Part shown: positions 1 to 4,889 of the stretch, piece by piece
How positions within the stretch are numbered: position 1 is the first letter of the stretch
Layout: every line of letters starts with the position of its first letter
Source of the DNA: Ornithinimicrobium sp.
GTDB lineage: Bacteria; Actinomycetota; Actinomycetes; Actinomycetales; Dermatophilaceae
Length of the DNA: 6,717 nt
Assembly (NCBI GenBank): GCA_030145965.1
Contig: JASKZT010000240.1
Span: 1 to 6,717 of the forward strand
Direction: 5' to 3'
The notes under the pieces: generated by a model
The model's input: the letters and a program-made list of their open reading frames with translations, nothing else
Database searches by the model: none
Told to the model about the DNA's origin: nothing
Position numbers and translations under genes: made by a program

Positions 1-232
1 GCAGCTGCAGGCGGTGGCGGACGCCGGTGGCGACGTCGAGGCCGAGCGCGCGCGCCGCATCCAGGAGTACGAGGACACCCTGGCCAACCCCTACGTGGCG
101 GCCGAGCGCGGCTACGTGGACGCGGTCATCGAGCCCTCGCAGACGCGGGTCCAGGTGGCGCGGGCGCTGCGGCACCTGCGCTCCAAGCGCTCCACCCGCG
201 CTCCCCGCAAGCACGGGAACATCCCGCTGTGA
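1..232 (+). CDS. Acyl-CoA carboxylase beta subunit (carboxyltransferase), C-terminal end only
   Basis: The 3' end of a gene cut by the window edge; the first full codon begins at base 2, and 76 residues remain before the TGA. The protein is the carboxyltransferase subunit of a biotin-dependent acyl-CoA carboxylase (acetyl-/propionyl-CoA type), which moves CO2 from carboxybiotin to acyl-CoA to give malonyl- or methylmalonyl-CoA in the cytoplasm. Seen directly: the segment [18 protein letters not shown], followed by a helix with [12 protein letters not shown], and the closing KHGNIPL. These are hallmarks of the extreme C-terminus of the PccB/AccD5 family. The epsilon-subunit gene follows with a stop/start overlap, which supports the assignment. 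Whether the enzyme prefers acetyl- or propionyl-CoA cannot be decided from this fragment. The GTG codon at 14 lies inside the gene and is not its start. Confidence 0.93.
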   Translation, partial: QLQAVADAGGDVEAERARRIQEYEDTLANPYVAAERGYVDAVIEPSQTRVQVARALRHLRSKRSTRAPRKHGNIPL

Positions 233-468
233 CCGCCGCGCAGACCGCCGGGGCGCCGGACCAGCCCGACGCGCCCGCCCTGCGGGTGGAACGGGGCAAC
301 CCCACCCCCGAGCAGCTGGCCGCCCTGATCGTCGTGCTCACGGCGTCCGGCGGCGACGGCGGGGCACCGCCGCCCCGGCCCACCCTGTGGACCGCGCGCT
401 CGCGCTTCGCCCGCCCGCGACCGGCCGTCGGCCCGGGCGGCTGGCGCGCCTCGGCCCTGCCCCGCTGA
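229..468 (+). CDS. accE: Acyl-CoA carboxylase epsilon subunit (AccE/PccE-like)
   Basis: A 79-residue protein of the acyl-CoA carboxylase epsilon family, a small actinobacterial subunit that binds the alpha/beta carboxylase core and raises its activity. The family pattern is visible: [20 protein letters not shown] at about residues 18-37 (the RGNPT...ELAAL motif), a low-complexity Gly/Pro-rich linker, a Trp at about residue 53 in the segment LWTARSR, and the C-terminal [12 protein letters not shown] that ends most members. The length fits the family. The GTG start overlaps the upstream TGA (GTGA), and no convincing ribosome site precedes it, so translation is probably coupled to the beta subunit. 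The symbol is given by family; the exact paralogue number is not determinable. The gene ends 12 bp from the convergent TetR gene. Confidence 0.9.
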   Translation: MTAAQTAGAPDQPDAPALRVERGNPTPEQLAALIVVLTASGGDGGAPPPRPTLWTARSRFARPRPAVGPGGWRASALPR

Positions 469-484
469 GGAGACCCGCGCTCAG
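465..484. other. Short inverted repeat at a convergent gene junction (weak terminator candidate)
   Basis: CTGAG (465-469) and CTCAG (480-484) are reverse complements separated by 10 bases. They lie over the two converging stop codons of the epsilon subunit and the TetR gene. The 5-bp stem is short and has no T-tract, so it is at best a weak bidirectional terminator and may be a by-product of two TGA stops facing each other. There is no other room for a terminator in the 12-bp gap. Confidence 0.2.
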
Positions 485-1320
485 GAGCCCTGGTCGGTGA
501 CCTGGGCCAGGCAGTCGTCGAAGGCCGGGACCACGGCCGGGTCCTCCTGCGCGTGCTCGACGAGCAGGCCGATGCTGTCCAGCAGGCCGCCCAGCCGCAG
601 CTCGAAGGGCGTGGCCCCCACGTCGAAGGCGCCCGCGACCCACAGCCGGGTCATGGTGGGGAAGCGGGTCGGGTCGAAGTGCCGCTCCCAGAAGTCGCTC
701 GTCCCGGCCCAGAACGACGCGTAGTCGAGGCCCTGCCGGGTCTCGTCGGCCGCCTCCACGGCGGCGCCGCGCGCGGCCGCGGCCACGGTGCCGGTCAGCA
801 CGTCGACGGTCTCGACGACCTGCACGGGGGTCAGGCCGGTGTCGACGAGGCAGCGCAGGCCGGCCTCCTGGGACGCCAGGACGTGCGGGCCGAGCGGGAG
901 GCGCCACATGTTGACCTCGAGCAGCCACGGATGGTCGCGGAGCAGCTGCCAGTAGCCGCGGGCGAAGGACTCCAGGGCCGGGCGCCACGGCTGGTCGTCC
1001 GCGGGCAGGTCCCAGTCGGCGTAGGCGCGGTCGATCATCGCGTCGACGAGCTCGGTGCGGCCGGGGACGTGGGAGTAGAGGGTCATCGGCGCCACGCCCA
1101 GGGCCGTGGCGACCGAGCGCATCGAGACGGCCTCCAGCCCCTCCGCGTCGGCGACGGCGACGGCCGCCTGGACCACCTGGGCCCGGGAGACCCGGGCCGG
1201 GCGCCCCCGCCGCGCCTCGCCGGGCTCCTCCCACAGCAGCGCGAACCGTGCGCCCAGGCCGCTGCCGGCGTCGGCATCGCCGTGGGCGGCGTCGTCTGCG
1301 GTGGGTGACCCGCTCTGCAC
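481..1320 (-). CDS. TetR/AcrR-family transcriptional repressor of the adjacent ABC exporter
   Basis: A 279-residue DNA-binding regulator. An N-terminal extension of about 45 residues, containing the family-typical LLWEEP and a basic RRGRPARVSR stretch, precedes the TetR helix-turn-helix. The helix-turn-helix runs from about residue 46 to 95: AVADAEGLEAVSMRSVATAL, then the recognition helix APMTLYSHV at about 77-85, then PGRTELVDAM. The rest is a helical ligand-binding/dimer domain of the TetR_C_1 type, with WRPALESFARGYWQLLRDHPW at about 112-132 and TGLTPVQVVE at about 161-170. The GTG start at 1318-1320 is chosen because a perfect AGGAGG lies 6 bases upstream on this strand. The gene is divergent from an ABC-2 exporter operon, and the shared control region carries two inverted repeats suited to a TetR dimer. 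By analogy with drug-exporter repressors it probably binds there and releases on ligand. The ligand is unknown. Confidence 0.93.
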   Translation of the reverse strand: MQSGSPTADDAAHGDADAGSGLGARFALLWEEPGEARRGRPARVSRAQVVQAAVAVADAEGLEAVSMRSVATALGVAPMTLYSHVPGRTELVDAMIDRAYADWDLPADDQPWRPALESFARGYWQLLRDHPWLLEVNMWRLPLGPHVLASQEAGLRCLVDTGLTPVQVVETVDVLTGTVAAAARGAAVEAADETRQGLDYASFWAGTSDFWERHFDPTRFPTMTRLWVAGAFDVGATPFELRLGGLLDSIGLLVEHAQEDPAVVPAFDDCLAQVTDQGS

Positions 1321-1326
1321 GAGGTG

Positions 1327-1332
1327 CCTCCT
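1327..1332 (-). promoter_or_regulatory. Ribosome binding site of the TetR gene
   Basis: On the - strand this reads AGGAGG, a perfect anti-Shine-Dalgarno match. Six bases separate it from the GTG at 1318-1320. It decides the start of the repressor gene. Confidence 0.8.
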
Positions 1333-1353
1333 GAGGTGGTGCCGGCGACAGGG

Positions 1354-1382
1354 TTGTCACCCTATCCCGTACAGCGTACAGT
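1354..1382 (+). promoter_or_regulatory. Promoter of the ABC exporter operon
   Basis: TTGTCA at 1354-1359 (consensus -35 TTGACA, one mismatch) and TACAGT at 1377-1382 (TANNNT -10) are separated by an ideal 17-base spacer. A transcription start 7-8 bases past the -10 would fall at about 1389-1390, which is the A of the ATG of the ATPase gene. The message would then be leaderless. Inverted-repeat site 1 covers the spacer and most of the -10, consistent with repression by blocking RNA polymerase. Confidence 0.6.
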
Positions 1383-1387
1383 CACTC
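1359..1387 (-). promoter_or_regulatory. Candidate promoter of the TetR gene
   Basis: On the - strand TAGGGT (1364 to 1359) fits TANNNT as a -10 and would give a start near 1352, with a leader of about 30 bases holding the AGGAGG site. The -35 is poor: GTGACT or AGTGAC in the region 1380-1387, depending on a 15- or 16-base spacer. The assignment rests mainly on position. If correct, operator site 1 lies in the spacer of this promoter too. Confidence 0.35.
1367..1381. promoter_or_regulatory. Operator site 1, putative TetR-binding inverted repeat
   Basis: CCGTACAGCGTACAG: GTAC-N3-GTAC core at 1369-1372 and 1376-1379, plus outer symmetric C/G at both ends; one mismatched pair at the second position of each arm. 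It matches site 2 (1400-1414) in the pattern CYGTAC-N3-GTACRG, and the centres are 33 bp apart. It overlaps the exporter promoter spacer and -10. The repressor encoded next to it is the obvious candidate ligand, but binding is inferred. Confidence 0.6.
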
Positions 1388-1389
1388 CT

Positions 1390-2403
1390 ATGGCAGATAC
1401 CGTACCGCGTACGGGAACCATGGTGCAGGCCCGGGGGCTCACCAAGACGTTCCGGCGCAAGAAGGAGCTGGTCGAGGCCGTCAAGGGCATCGACCTGGAC
1501 GTGGCCGAGGGCGAGCTCGTCGCCTTCCTCGGCCCCAACGGCGCCGGGAAGTCCACCACCCTGCGCATGCTCACCTCCCTGCTCTCCCCCACCTCCGGCA
1601 CCGCCGAGGTGGCCGGCTTCGACGTCGTCCGCCAGCCGGCGGAGGTGCGCTCGCGCATCGGCTACATCGGGCAGGGCAACGCCGGCGGGTACTCCTACCG
1701 CGTCAGCGACGAGCTCTTCAACCAGGGCCGCTTCTACTCCGTCCCGGGCGACGTCGCGCGTCGCCGGTCGGCCGAGCTGCTCGAGGCCCTCGAGCTGGGC
1801 GGGCTGGAGAAGCGGACCGTGCAGTCGCTCTCCGGCGGCCAGCGGCGCCGCCTGGACGTCGCGATGGGGCTGATGAACCACCCGCGGCTGCTCTTCCTGG
1901 ACGAGCCGACGACGGGGCTCGACCCGCACGCCCGCGCCAACCTGTGGCAGCACGTCATGCGGCTGCGGGAGCAGAACGCGATGACGATGCTGCTCACCAC
2001 CCATTACCTGGACGAGGCGGACGCGATGGCCGAGCGGATCGTGCTCATCGACGACGGCTCGGTCATCGCCGACGCCACCCCGGCACGGCTCAAGCGCGAC
2101 CACGCCGACGACGTCGTGACGATCGGGCTCGAGACCGGCGCCGAGGGCGCGGCCGAGACCCTGGGCCGGGCCCGCTCGGCGCTGCCGACGGCCGTCACCT
2201 CGGTCGAGGACCACCGCGACGCGGACGGGTCCGTGCGGCTCGTGCTGGCCACGACCCACGGCCCCGAGCTCGTGCCGGTGGCGCTGCGCGGCCTGGAGGG
2301 GGCCGGCGTGCGGGTGCGCTCGACCGAGGTCCGGGAGGCCTCGCTCGACGACGTCTTCCTCAACCTGACCGGCCGGAGCCTGCGCGAGGAGGTGGCGGCA
2401 TGA
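1390..2403 (+). CDS. ABC exporter ATP-binding protein (DrrA-like)
   Basis: A 337-residue cytoplasmic ATPase that powers the permease encoded next to it. All nucleotide-binding motifs are intact: Walker A GPNGAGKST at 48-56, Q-loop Gln at about 95 (YIGQG), signature LSGGQ at 147-151, Walker B LLFLDEP at 167-173, D-loop GLD at 176-178, and switch His205 in TTHYLDEAD. The C-terminal about 100 residues form the accessory domain typical of DrrA-type drug-exporter ATPases (DUF4162 region), ending LDDVFLNLTGRSLREE. The segment after the Q-loop (GNAGGYSYRVSDELFNQGRFYSV) departs from the commoner DrrA sequence there. The ATG at 1390 is preferred: it lies 7 bases after a TACAGT -10 box and would be leaderless. 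The ATG at 1420 (327 aa) is the alternative; an in-frame GTG at 1324 lies upstream of the promoter and is unlikely. The substrate is unknown; drugs, lipids or antibiotics are typical for the family. Confidence 0.93.
   Translation: MADTVPRTGTMVQARGLTKTFRRKKELVEAVKGIDLDVAEGELVAFLGPNGAGKSTTLRMLTSLLSPTSGTAEVAGFDVVRQPAEVRSRIGYIGQGNAGGYSYRVSDELFNQGRFYSVPGDVARRRSAELLEALELGGLEKRTVQSLSGGQRRRLDVAMGLMNHPRLLFLDEPTTGLDPHARANLWQHVMRLREQNAMTMLLTTHYLDEADAMAERIVLIDDGSVIADATPARLKRDHADDVVTIGLETGAEGAAETLGRARSALPTAVTSVEDHRDADGSVRLVLATTHGPELVPVALRGLEGAGVRVRSTEVREASLDDVFLNLTGRSLREEVAA
1400..1414. promoter_or_regulatory. Operator site 2, perfect CCGTAC-N3-GTACGG inverted repeat
   Basis: CCGTACCGCGTACGG is a perfect 6-bp inverted repeat around a 3-base centre. 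It is the better of the two copies of the element. It lies inside codons 4-9 of the ATPase gene if translation starts at 1390, or just upstream if the ATG at 1420 is used. Its centre (1407) is about three helical turns from that of site 1 (1374), so two dimers could sit on nearly the same face of the DNA. Confidence 0.65.
2387..2392 (+). promoter_or_regulatory. Ribosome binding site of the permease gene
   Basis: AGGAGG (within GAGGAGGTGG) lies in the last codons of the ATPase gene, 7 bases before the ATG at 2400. It supports independent loading in addition to coupling through the ATGA overlap, and it fixes the permease start. Confidence 0.8.
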
Positions 2404-3239
2404 CGACCCTGGCCAGGACCGGCAAGACCGGGGGCGGGACGCCCGCGACGCAGGCCCGGACGACCGGGTCGCCCGTGGCCAAGTGGCTGCACGACACCGG
2501 GGCGGTGTTCCTCCGCGAGTTCCTCGTCATCCTCCGCGACCCCTTCACGCTCATCTTCTCGCTGCTCCAGCCGCTGGTCTTCCTCGGCCTCTTCGGCCCG
2601 CTGCTCAGCGGCATCCTCGGGGACGCCTCGATCGGAGGTGCGTCGGCGCTGCAGTGGTTCCTGCCCGGGGTGCTGGTGATGATCGCGGTCTTCGGCACCG
2701 GGATGGTGGGGGGCAACCTGCTCTACGAGCTCATGACGGGTGCCTACGAGCGGATCCTGGCCACCCCGCTCTACCGCTCCTCGATCCTCGTGGGCCGCGC
2801 GCTCAAGGAGTTCGCCCCGCTGGTGGCGCAGGCGCTGCTCATCACGCTCGTCGCGATCCCGTTCGGGCTGCGGTTCTACCCCGTGCACGTCCTCGTCGGG
2901 CTGCTCATCCTCGGCATCTTCGGGATCGGGCTGGGGTCGCTGTCCTACGCGCTCGGCCTGGCGTCCAAGAACCGCGAGTGGCTCTTCTGGGGCGTGCAGC
3001 AGTCGCTCATCTTCCCGCTGCTCATGCTGGCCGGCATGATGCTGCCGCTGGAGACCGGGCCGGCGTGGATGCGGGTGGCCTCGCGCTTCAACCCGCTGAC
3101 CTACGTCGTCGAGGCCGAGCGCACGCTCTTCACCGGCACCCTGTGGGACGCCTCGGTCGCGTGGGGCTTCGTGGCGGCCGTCGCCACCGCCGCCGTCGGC
3201 CTGTGGGTCGGCATCCGCACGGTCCGCCGCACCATCTGA
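2400..3239 (+). CDS. ABC-2 type exporter permease (DrrB-like)
   Basis: A 279-residue integral membrane protein, the transport channel partner of the preceding ATPase. A polar, Thr/Gly-rich N-terminal tail of about 25 residues leads to the amphipathic coupling segment FLREFLVILRDPF (38-50). About six hydrophobic segments follow, at roughly 50-71, 85-108, 139-157, 162-187, 197-216 and 252-271. This is the usual ABC-2 topology. The late motif RFNPLTYVVEAER (229-241), between the fifth and sixth segments, is characteristic of the DrrB/ABC2_membrane family. The start overlaps the ATPase stop as ATGA, with a strong AGGAGG upstream, so the two proteins are made together, probably as a 2+2 complex. 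It forms a repressor-controlled operon with the ATPase. The gene ends 13 bp from the convergent MOSC gene. The substrate is not readable from sequence. Confidence 0.93.
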   Translation: MTTLARTGKTGGGTPATQARTTGSPVAKWLHDTGAVFLREFLVILRDPFTLIFSLLQPLVFLGLFGPLLSGILGDASIGGASALQWFLPGVLVMIAVFGTGMVGGNLLYELMTGAYERILATPLYRSSILVGRALKEFAPLVAQALLITLVAIPFGLRFYPVHVLVGLLILGIFGIGLGSLSYALGLASKNREWLFWGVQQSLIFPLLMLAGMMLPLETGPAWMRVASRFNPLTYVVEAERTLFTGTLWDASVAWGFVAAVATAAVGLWVGIRTVRRTI

Positions 3240-3256
3240 GGGCAGGAGCGGCTCAG
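3236..3256. other. Short inverted repeat at a convergent gene junction (weak terminator candidate)
   Basis: CTGAG (3236-3240) and CTCAG (3252-3256) pair across 11 bases, spanning the facing stop codons of the permease and the MOSC gene. There is no T-tract. It has the same form as the element at 465-484. The stem is too short to call a terminator with confidence. Confidence 0.2.
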
Positions 3257-3912
3257 GCGCGCGTGCCGAGCCGGCGCAGGTACCGCTCCTGGTACCGCGC
3301 CGGCAGGCACGCGGCCTGCACGACCCGACGGGCGGCGTCGTCGTCCCCCATCGCCGCGGCGAAGGCCGTGAGCATGTCGACGTCGTGCGCCGGCGGCTCG
3401 AGCGGCTCGAGCCGGTCGCCGGGCCGGACGGTGCCGGGGACGACGACGCGCAGGTAGGTGCCGCAGCGGCCGCGCTCGGCGAAGCGCCGGACCCAGGCGC
3501 GCTCGCCCATGTGGCCGGCGAAGGTCGCGCACGGCGTGCGCGGCACCGACACCTCGAGGACGACCTCCTCGCCCACCCGCAGCCGCTGGCCGAGCAGGAG
3601 GCCCTCCAGGTCGAGGCCCTCGGTCGTGAGGTTCTCCCCGAACCAGCCGTCCGGCAGCGGCCGGCCCAGGTCCTCCTCCCAGCGGTCCAGCTCCTCGCGG
3701 GAGAAGGCGTAGACAGCCTTGTCGGCGCCTCCGTGGTGCCGGACGTCCCCGACGTGGTCGCCCACGACGCCAGAGCCGTCACCGTAGGAGGGTCCGGGCG
3801 CGACGACCTCGACCCCCTCGACGGGGCGCTTGTCGATGCCGGTGCGCCCGTCCCGCCCGGACGGGTCGGGCTTGGGGCGGGCGAGGTTGGTCGAGCGGAC
3901 GCGCGGGGCCAT
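3253..3912 (-). CDS. MOSC-domain protein with C-terminal 3-alpha domain (YiiM-like)
   Basis: A 219-residue protein. The MOSC domain spans about residues 25-170 with the family landmarks HHGGADKAVYAF (59-70), GWFGENLTTEGL (89-100), LRVGEEVVLEVSVPRTPCATF (111-131) with the conserved Cys128, and GTVRPGD (160-166). The tail (about 175-216, LTAFAAAMGDDDAARRVV...YLRRL) matches the 3-alpha domain found after MOSC in the E. coli YiiM type. MOSC proteins are linked to molybdenum-cofactor chemistry. YiiM and YcbX act in detoxifying N-hydroxylated base analogues, so a similar reductive role is possible but unproven here. The ATG at 3910-3912 is chosen because homology begins at once (VRSTNLARP). No Shine-Dalgarno is seen, but TACCGT stands 6 bases upstream, suggesting a leaderless start; a GTG two codons earlier is the alternative. 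It is convergent with the permease gene and divergent from the SDR gene. Confidence 0.9.
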   Translation of the reverse strand: MAPRVRSTNLARPKPDPSGRDGRTGIDKRPVEGVEVVAPGPSYGDGSGVVGDHVGDVRHHGGADKAVYAFSREELDRWEEDLGRPLPDGWFGENLTTEGLDLEGLLLGQRLRVGEEVVLEVSVPRTPCATFAGHMGERAWVRRFAERGRCGTYLRVVVPGTVRPGDRLEPLEPPAHDVDMLTAFAAAMGDDDAARRVVQAACLPARYQERYLRRLGTRA

Positions 3913-3918
3913 GAGCAC

Positions 3919-3924
3919 ACGGTA
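3919..3924 (-). promoter_or_regulatory. Candidate -10 box for a leaderless MOSC transcript
   Basis: TACCGT on the - strand fits TANNNT and is followed by 6 bases and the ATG. No recognisable -35 is present in the GC-rich DNA 16-18 bases upstream, so this rests on spacing to the start codon and on the absence of a ribosome site. Confidence 0.35.
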
Positions 3925-4015
3925 GGCGCAGCCGGCCGCCCCCCGCCGCCCCGGCCCGCCTACCCGCGCGGGGGTGGGTGGCCGCCGTCCGGACCTGCGC
4001 ACCGAGCCCGCCGGT

Positions 4016-4022
4016 GGGAGGG
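4016..4022 (+). promoter_or_regulatory. Ribosome binding site of the SDR gene
   Basis: GGGAGGG lies 8 bases before the ATG at 4031. It favours that start over the in-frame GTG at 3974, which has no such site and would add 19 residues unlike the family. The rest of the divergent gap 3913-4015 is very GC-rich, contains a 10-bp palindrome CCCGCGCGGG at 3963-3972, and shows no clear -35/-10 pair for this gene. Confidence 0.65.
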
Positions 4023-4030
4023 TCGGCCTC

Positions 4031-4870
4031 ATGAGCGCGCAACCAGACCCCACCAGCGGACCCGCCGCCTTCGAGCCGGAGCGGGTGCTCGTCACGGGCG
4101 GCGACTCCGGGATCGGCAGGGCGAGCGCCGTCGCCCTCGCCGCCCCCGGCCGCCATGTGGCCCTGACCTGGAACACCGACGCGGCCGGTGCCGAGGCGAC
4201 CGCCACCGAGGTCCGCGGCAGAGGCGCCACCGCCCACGTGGCCCAGCTCGACCTGACCGACCCCGAGCGCGGTGCCGCCGTCGTGGACCTCCTGGCCGAG
4301 GAGATGGGCGGGCTCGACACGCTGGTGCTGTCCTCGGGCACCGGCGCGTCGACGCCGCTGCTCGAGGTCGACTACCGCACCTGGCGCGAGGTCGTCTCGG
4401 TGGACCTCGACGGCGCCTTCTGCTGCCTGCAGACCGGTGCGCGGCACATGGTCGACGGGGGGCGCGGCGGGCGCATCGTGGCGATCACCTCGGTGCACGA
4501 GCACGCGCCGCGCGTCGGCGCCGCGCCCTACTGCGCCGCCAAGGGTGGTCTCGGACTGCTCGTCAAGGTGGCGGCCCTGGAGCTCGCCGAGCACGGCATC
4601 ACCGTCAACGCCGTCGCGCCGGGCGAGATCGCGACGCCGATGACCGGGCAGGAGGACGAGTCCGTCCTCGACGGGGACGACAAGGACCGGCCCGGCATCC
4701 CTGTCGCCCGGCCCGGCGACGCCCGCGAGATCGCGGCCACCGTGGCCTTCCTGTGCGGCCCGGCCGCGGGGTACGTCAACGGCGCCTCGTGGGCGGTCGA
4801 CGGGGGCATGCTGCAGATGGGCCCGCAGGCCGGCTCCCACCTGACCAGCGACGACTGGCGCCGCCCCTGA
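4031..4870 (+). CDS. Short-chain dehydrogenase/reductase (SDR), YohF-like
   Basis: A 279-residue classical SDR, a cytoplasmic NAD(P)-dependent oxidoreductase with a Rossmann fold. Visible: cofactor loop TGGDSGIG (22-29), Asp73 region QLDLTD, catalytic Ser154 in ITSVHEH, Tyr167 and Lys171 (YCAAK), VNAVAPGEIATPMTG (192-206), and the C-terminal GASWAVDGGM. The position usually held by catalytic Asn is Asp125 (SVDLDGAF), and the usual NNAG is LSSG at 100-103. From memory the overall sequence resembles E. coli YohF (DSGIG, ITSVHEH, PGxIATPM), whose substrate is not settled; glucose-1-dehydrogenase-like SDRs also share the SVHE stretch. The segment after the second strand (LTWNTD) has no clear Asp or Arg to choose NAD or NADP. 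A start at 4031 is supported by GGGAGGG upstream. It is divergent from the MOSC gene and lies 19 bp ahead of the DUF885 gene on the same strand. The substrate is unknown. Confidence 0.9.
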   Translation: MSAQPDPTSGPAAFEPERVLVTGGDSGIGRASAVALAAPGRHVALTWNTDAAGAEATATEVRGRGATAHVAQLDLTDPERGAAVVDLLAEEMGGLDTLVLSSGTGASTPLLEVDYRTWREVVSVDLDGAFCCLQTGARHMVDGGRGGRIVAITSVHEHAPRVGAAPYCAAKGGLGLLVKVAALELAEHGITVNAVAPGEIATPMTGQEDESVLDGDDKDRPGIPVARPGDAREIAATVAFLCGPAAGYVNGASWAVDGGMLQMGPQAGSHLTSDDWRRP

Positions 4871-4875
4871 CGGGG

Positions 4876-4881
4876 TAGGTT
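4876..4881 (+). promoter_or_regulatory. Candidate -10 box for a leaderless DUF885-gene transcript
   Basis: TAGGTT fits TANNNT and stands 8 bases before the GTG at 4890, in the 19-bp gap after the SDR stop codon. No good -35 or Shine-Dalgarno is seen. The gene could also simply be read through from the SDR. Confidence 0.4.
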
Positions 4882-4889
4882 GACGGACT

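Noticed and set aside
1324..1389. In-frame GTG at 1324 as the start of the ABC ATPase
   Set aside because: It lies upstream of the predicted -35 (1354) and over the tetR ribosome site; the added 22 residues (PPEVVPATGLSPYPV...) resemble no part of the family.
3280..3300. Direct repeat of GGTACCGC near the end of the MOSC gene, at first sight like the operator
   Set aside because: It lacks the GTAC-N3-GTAC spacing and simply encodes the repeated Arg-Tyr pairs in the ARYQERYLRR tail of the 3-alpha domain.
2004..3920. A 638-codon open frame on the - strand across the permease and MOSC genes
   Set aside because: It runs out of frame through the MOSC gene and antisense to the ABC genes; the protein is Arg/Ser/Pro/Asp-rich low complexity without any family motif.
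3963..3972. CCCGCGCGGG palindrome in the MOSC/SDR divergent gap as an operator
   Set aside because: A 10-bp GC-only palindrome is unremarkable in DNA of this composition; there is no second copy and no regulator gene nearby.
3385..4878. A 497-codon + strand frame covering the MOSC region and the SDR gene
   Set aside because: It is antisense to the MOSC gene and out of frame with the SDR gene, both of which have intact conserved motifs; the translation is Arg/Gly/Ala-rich noise.
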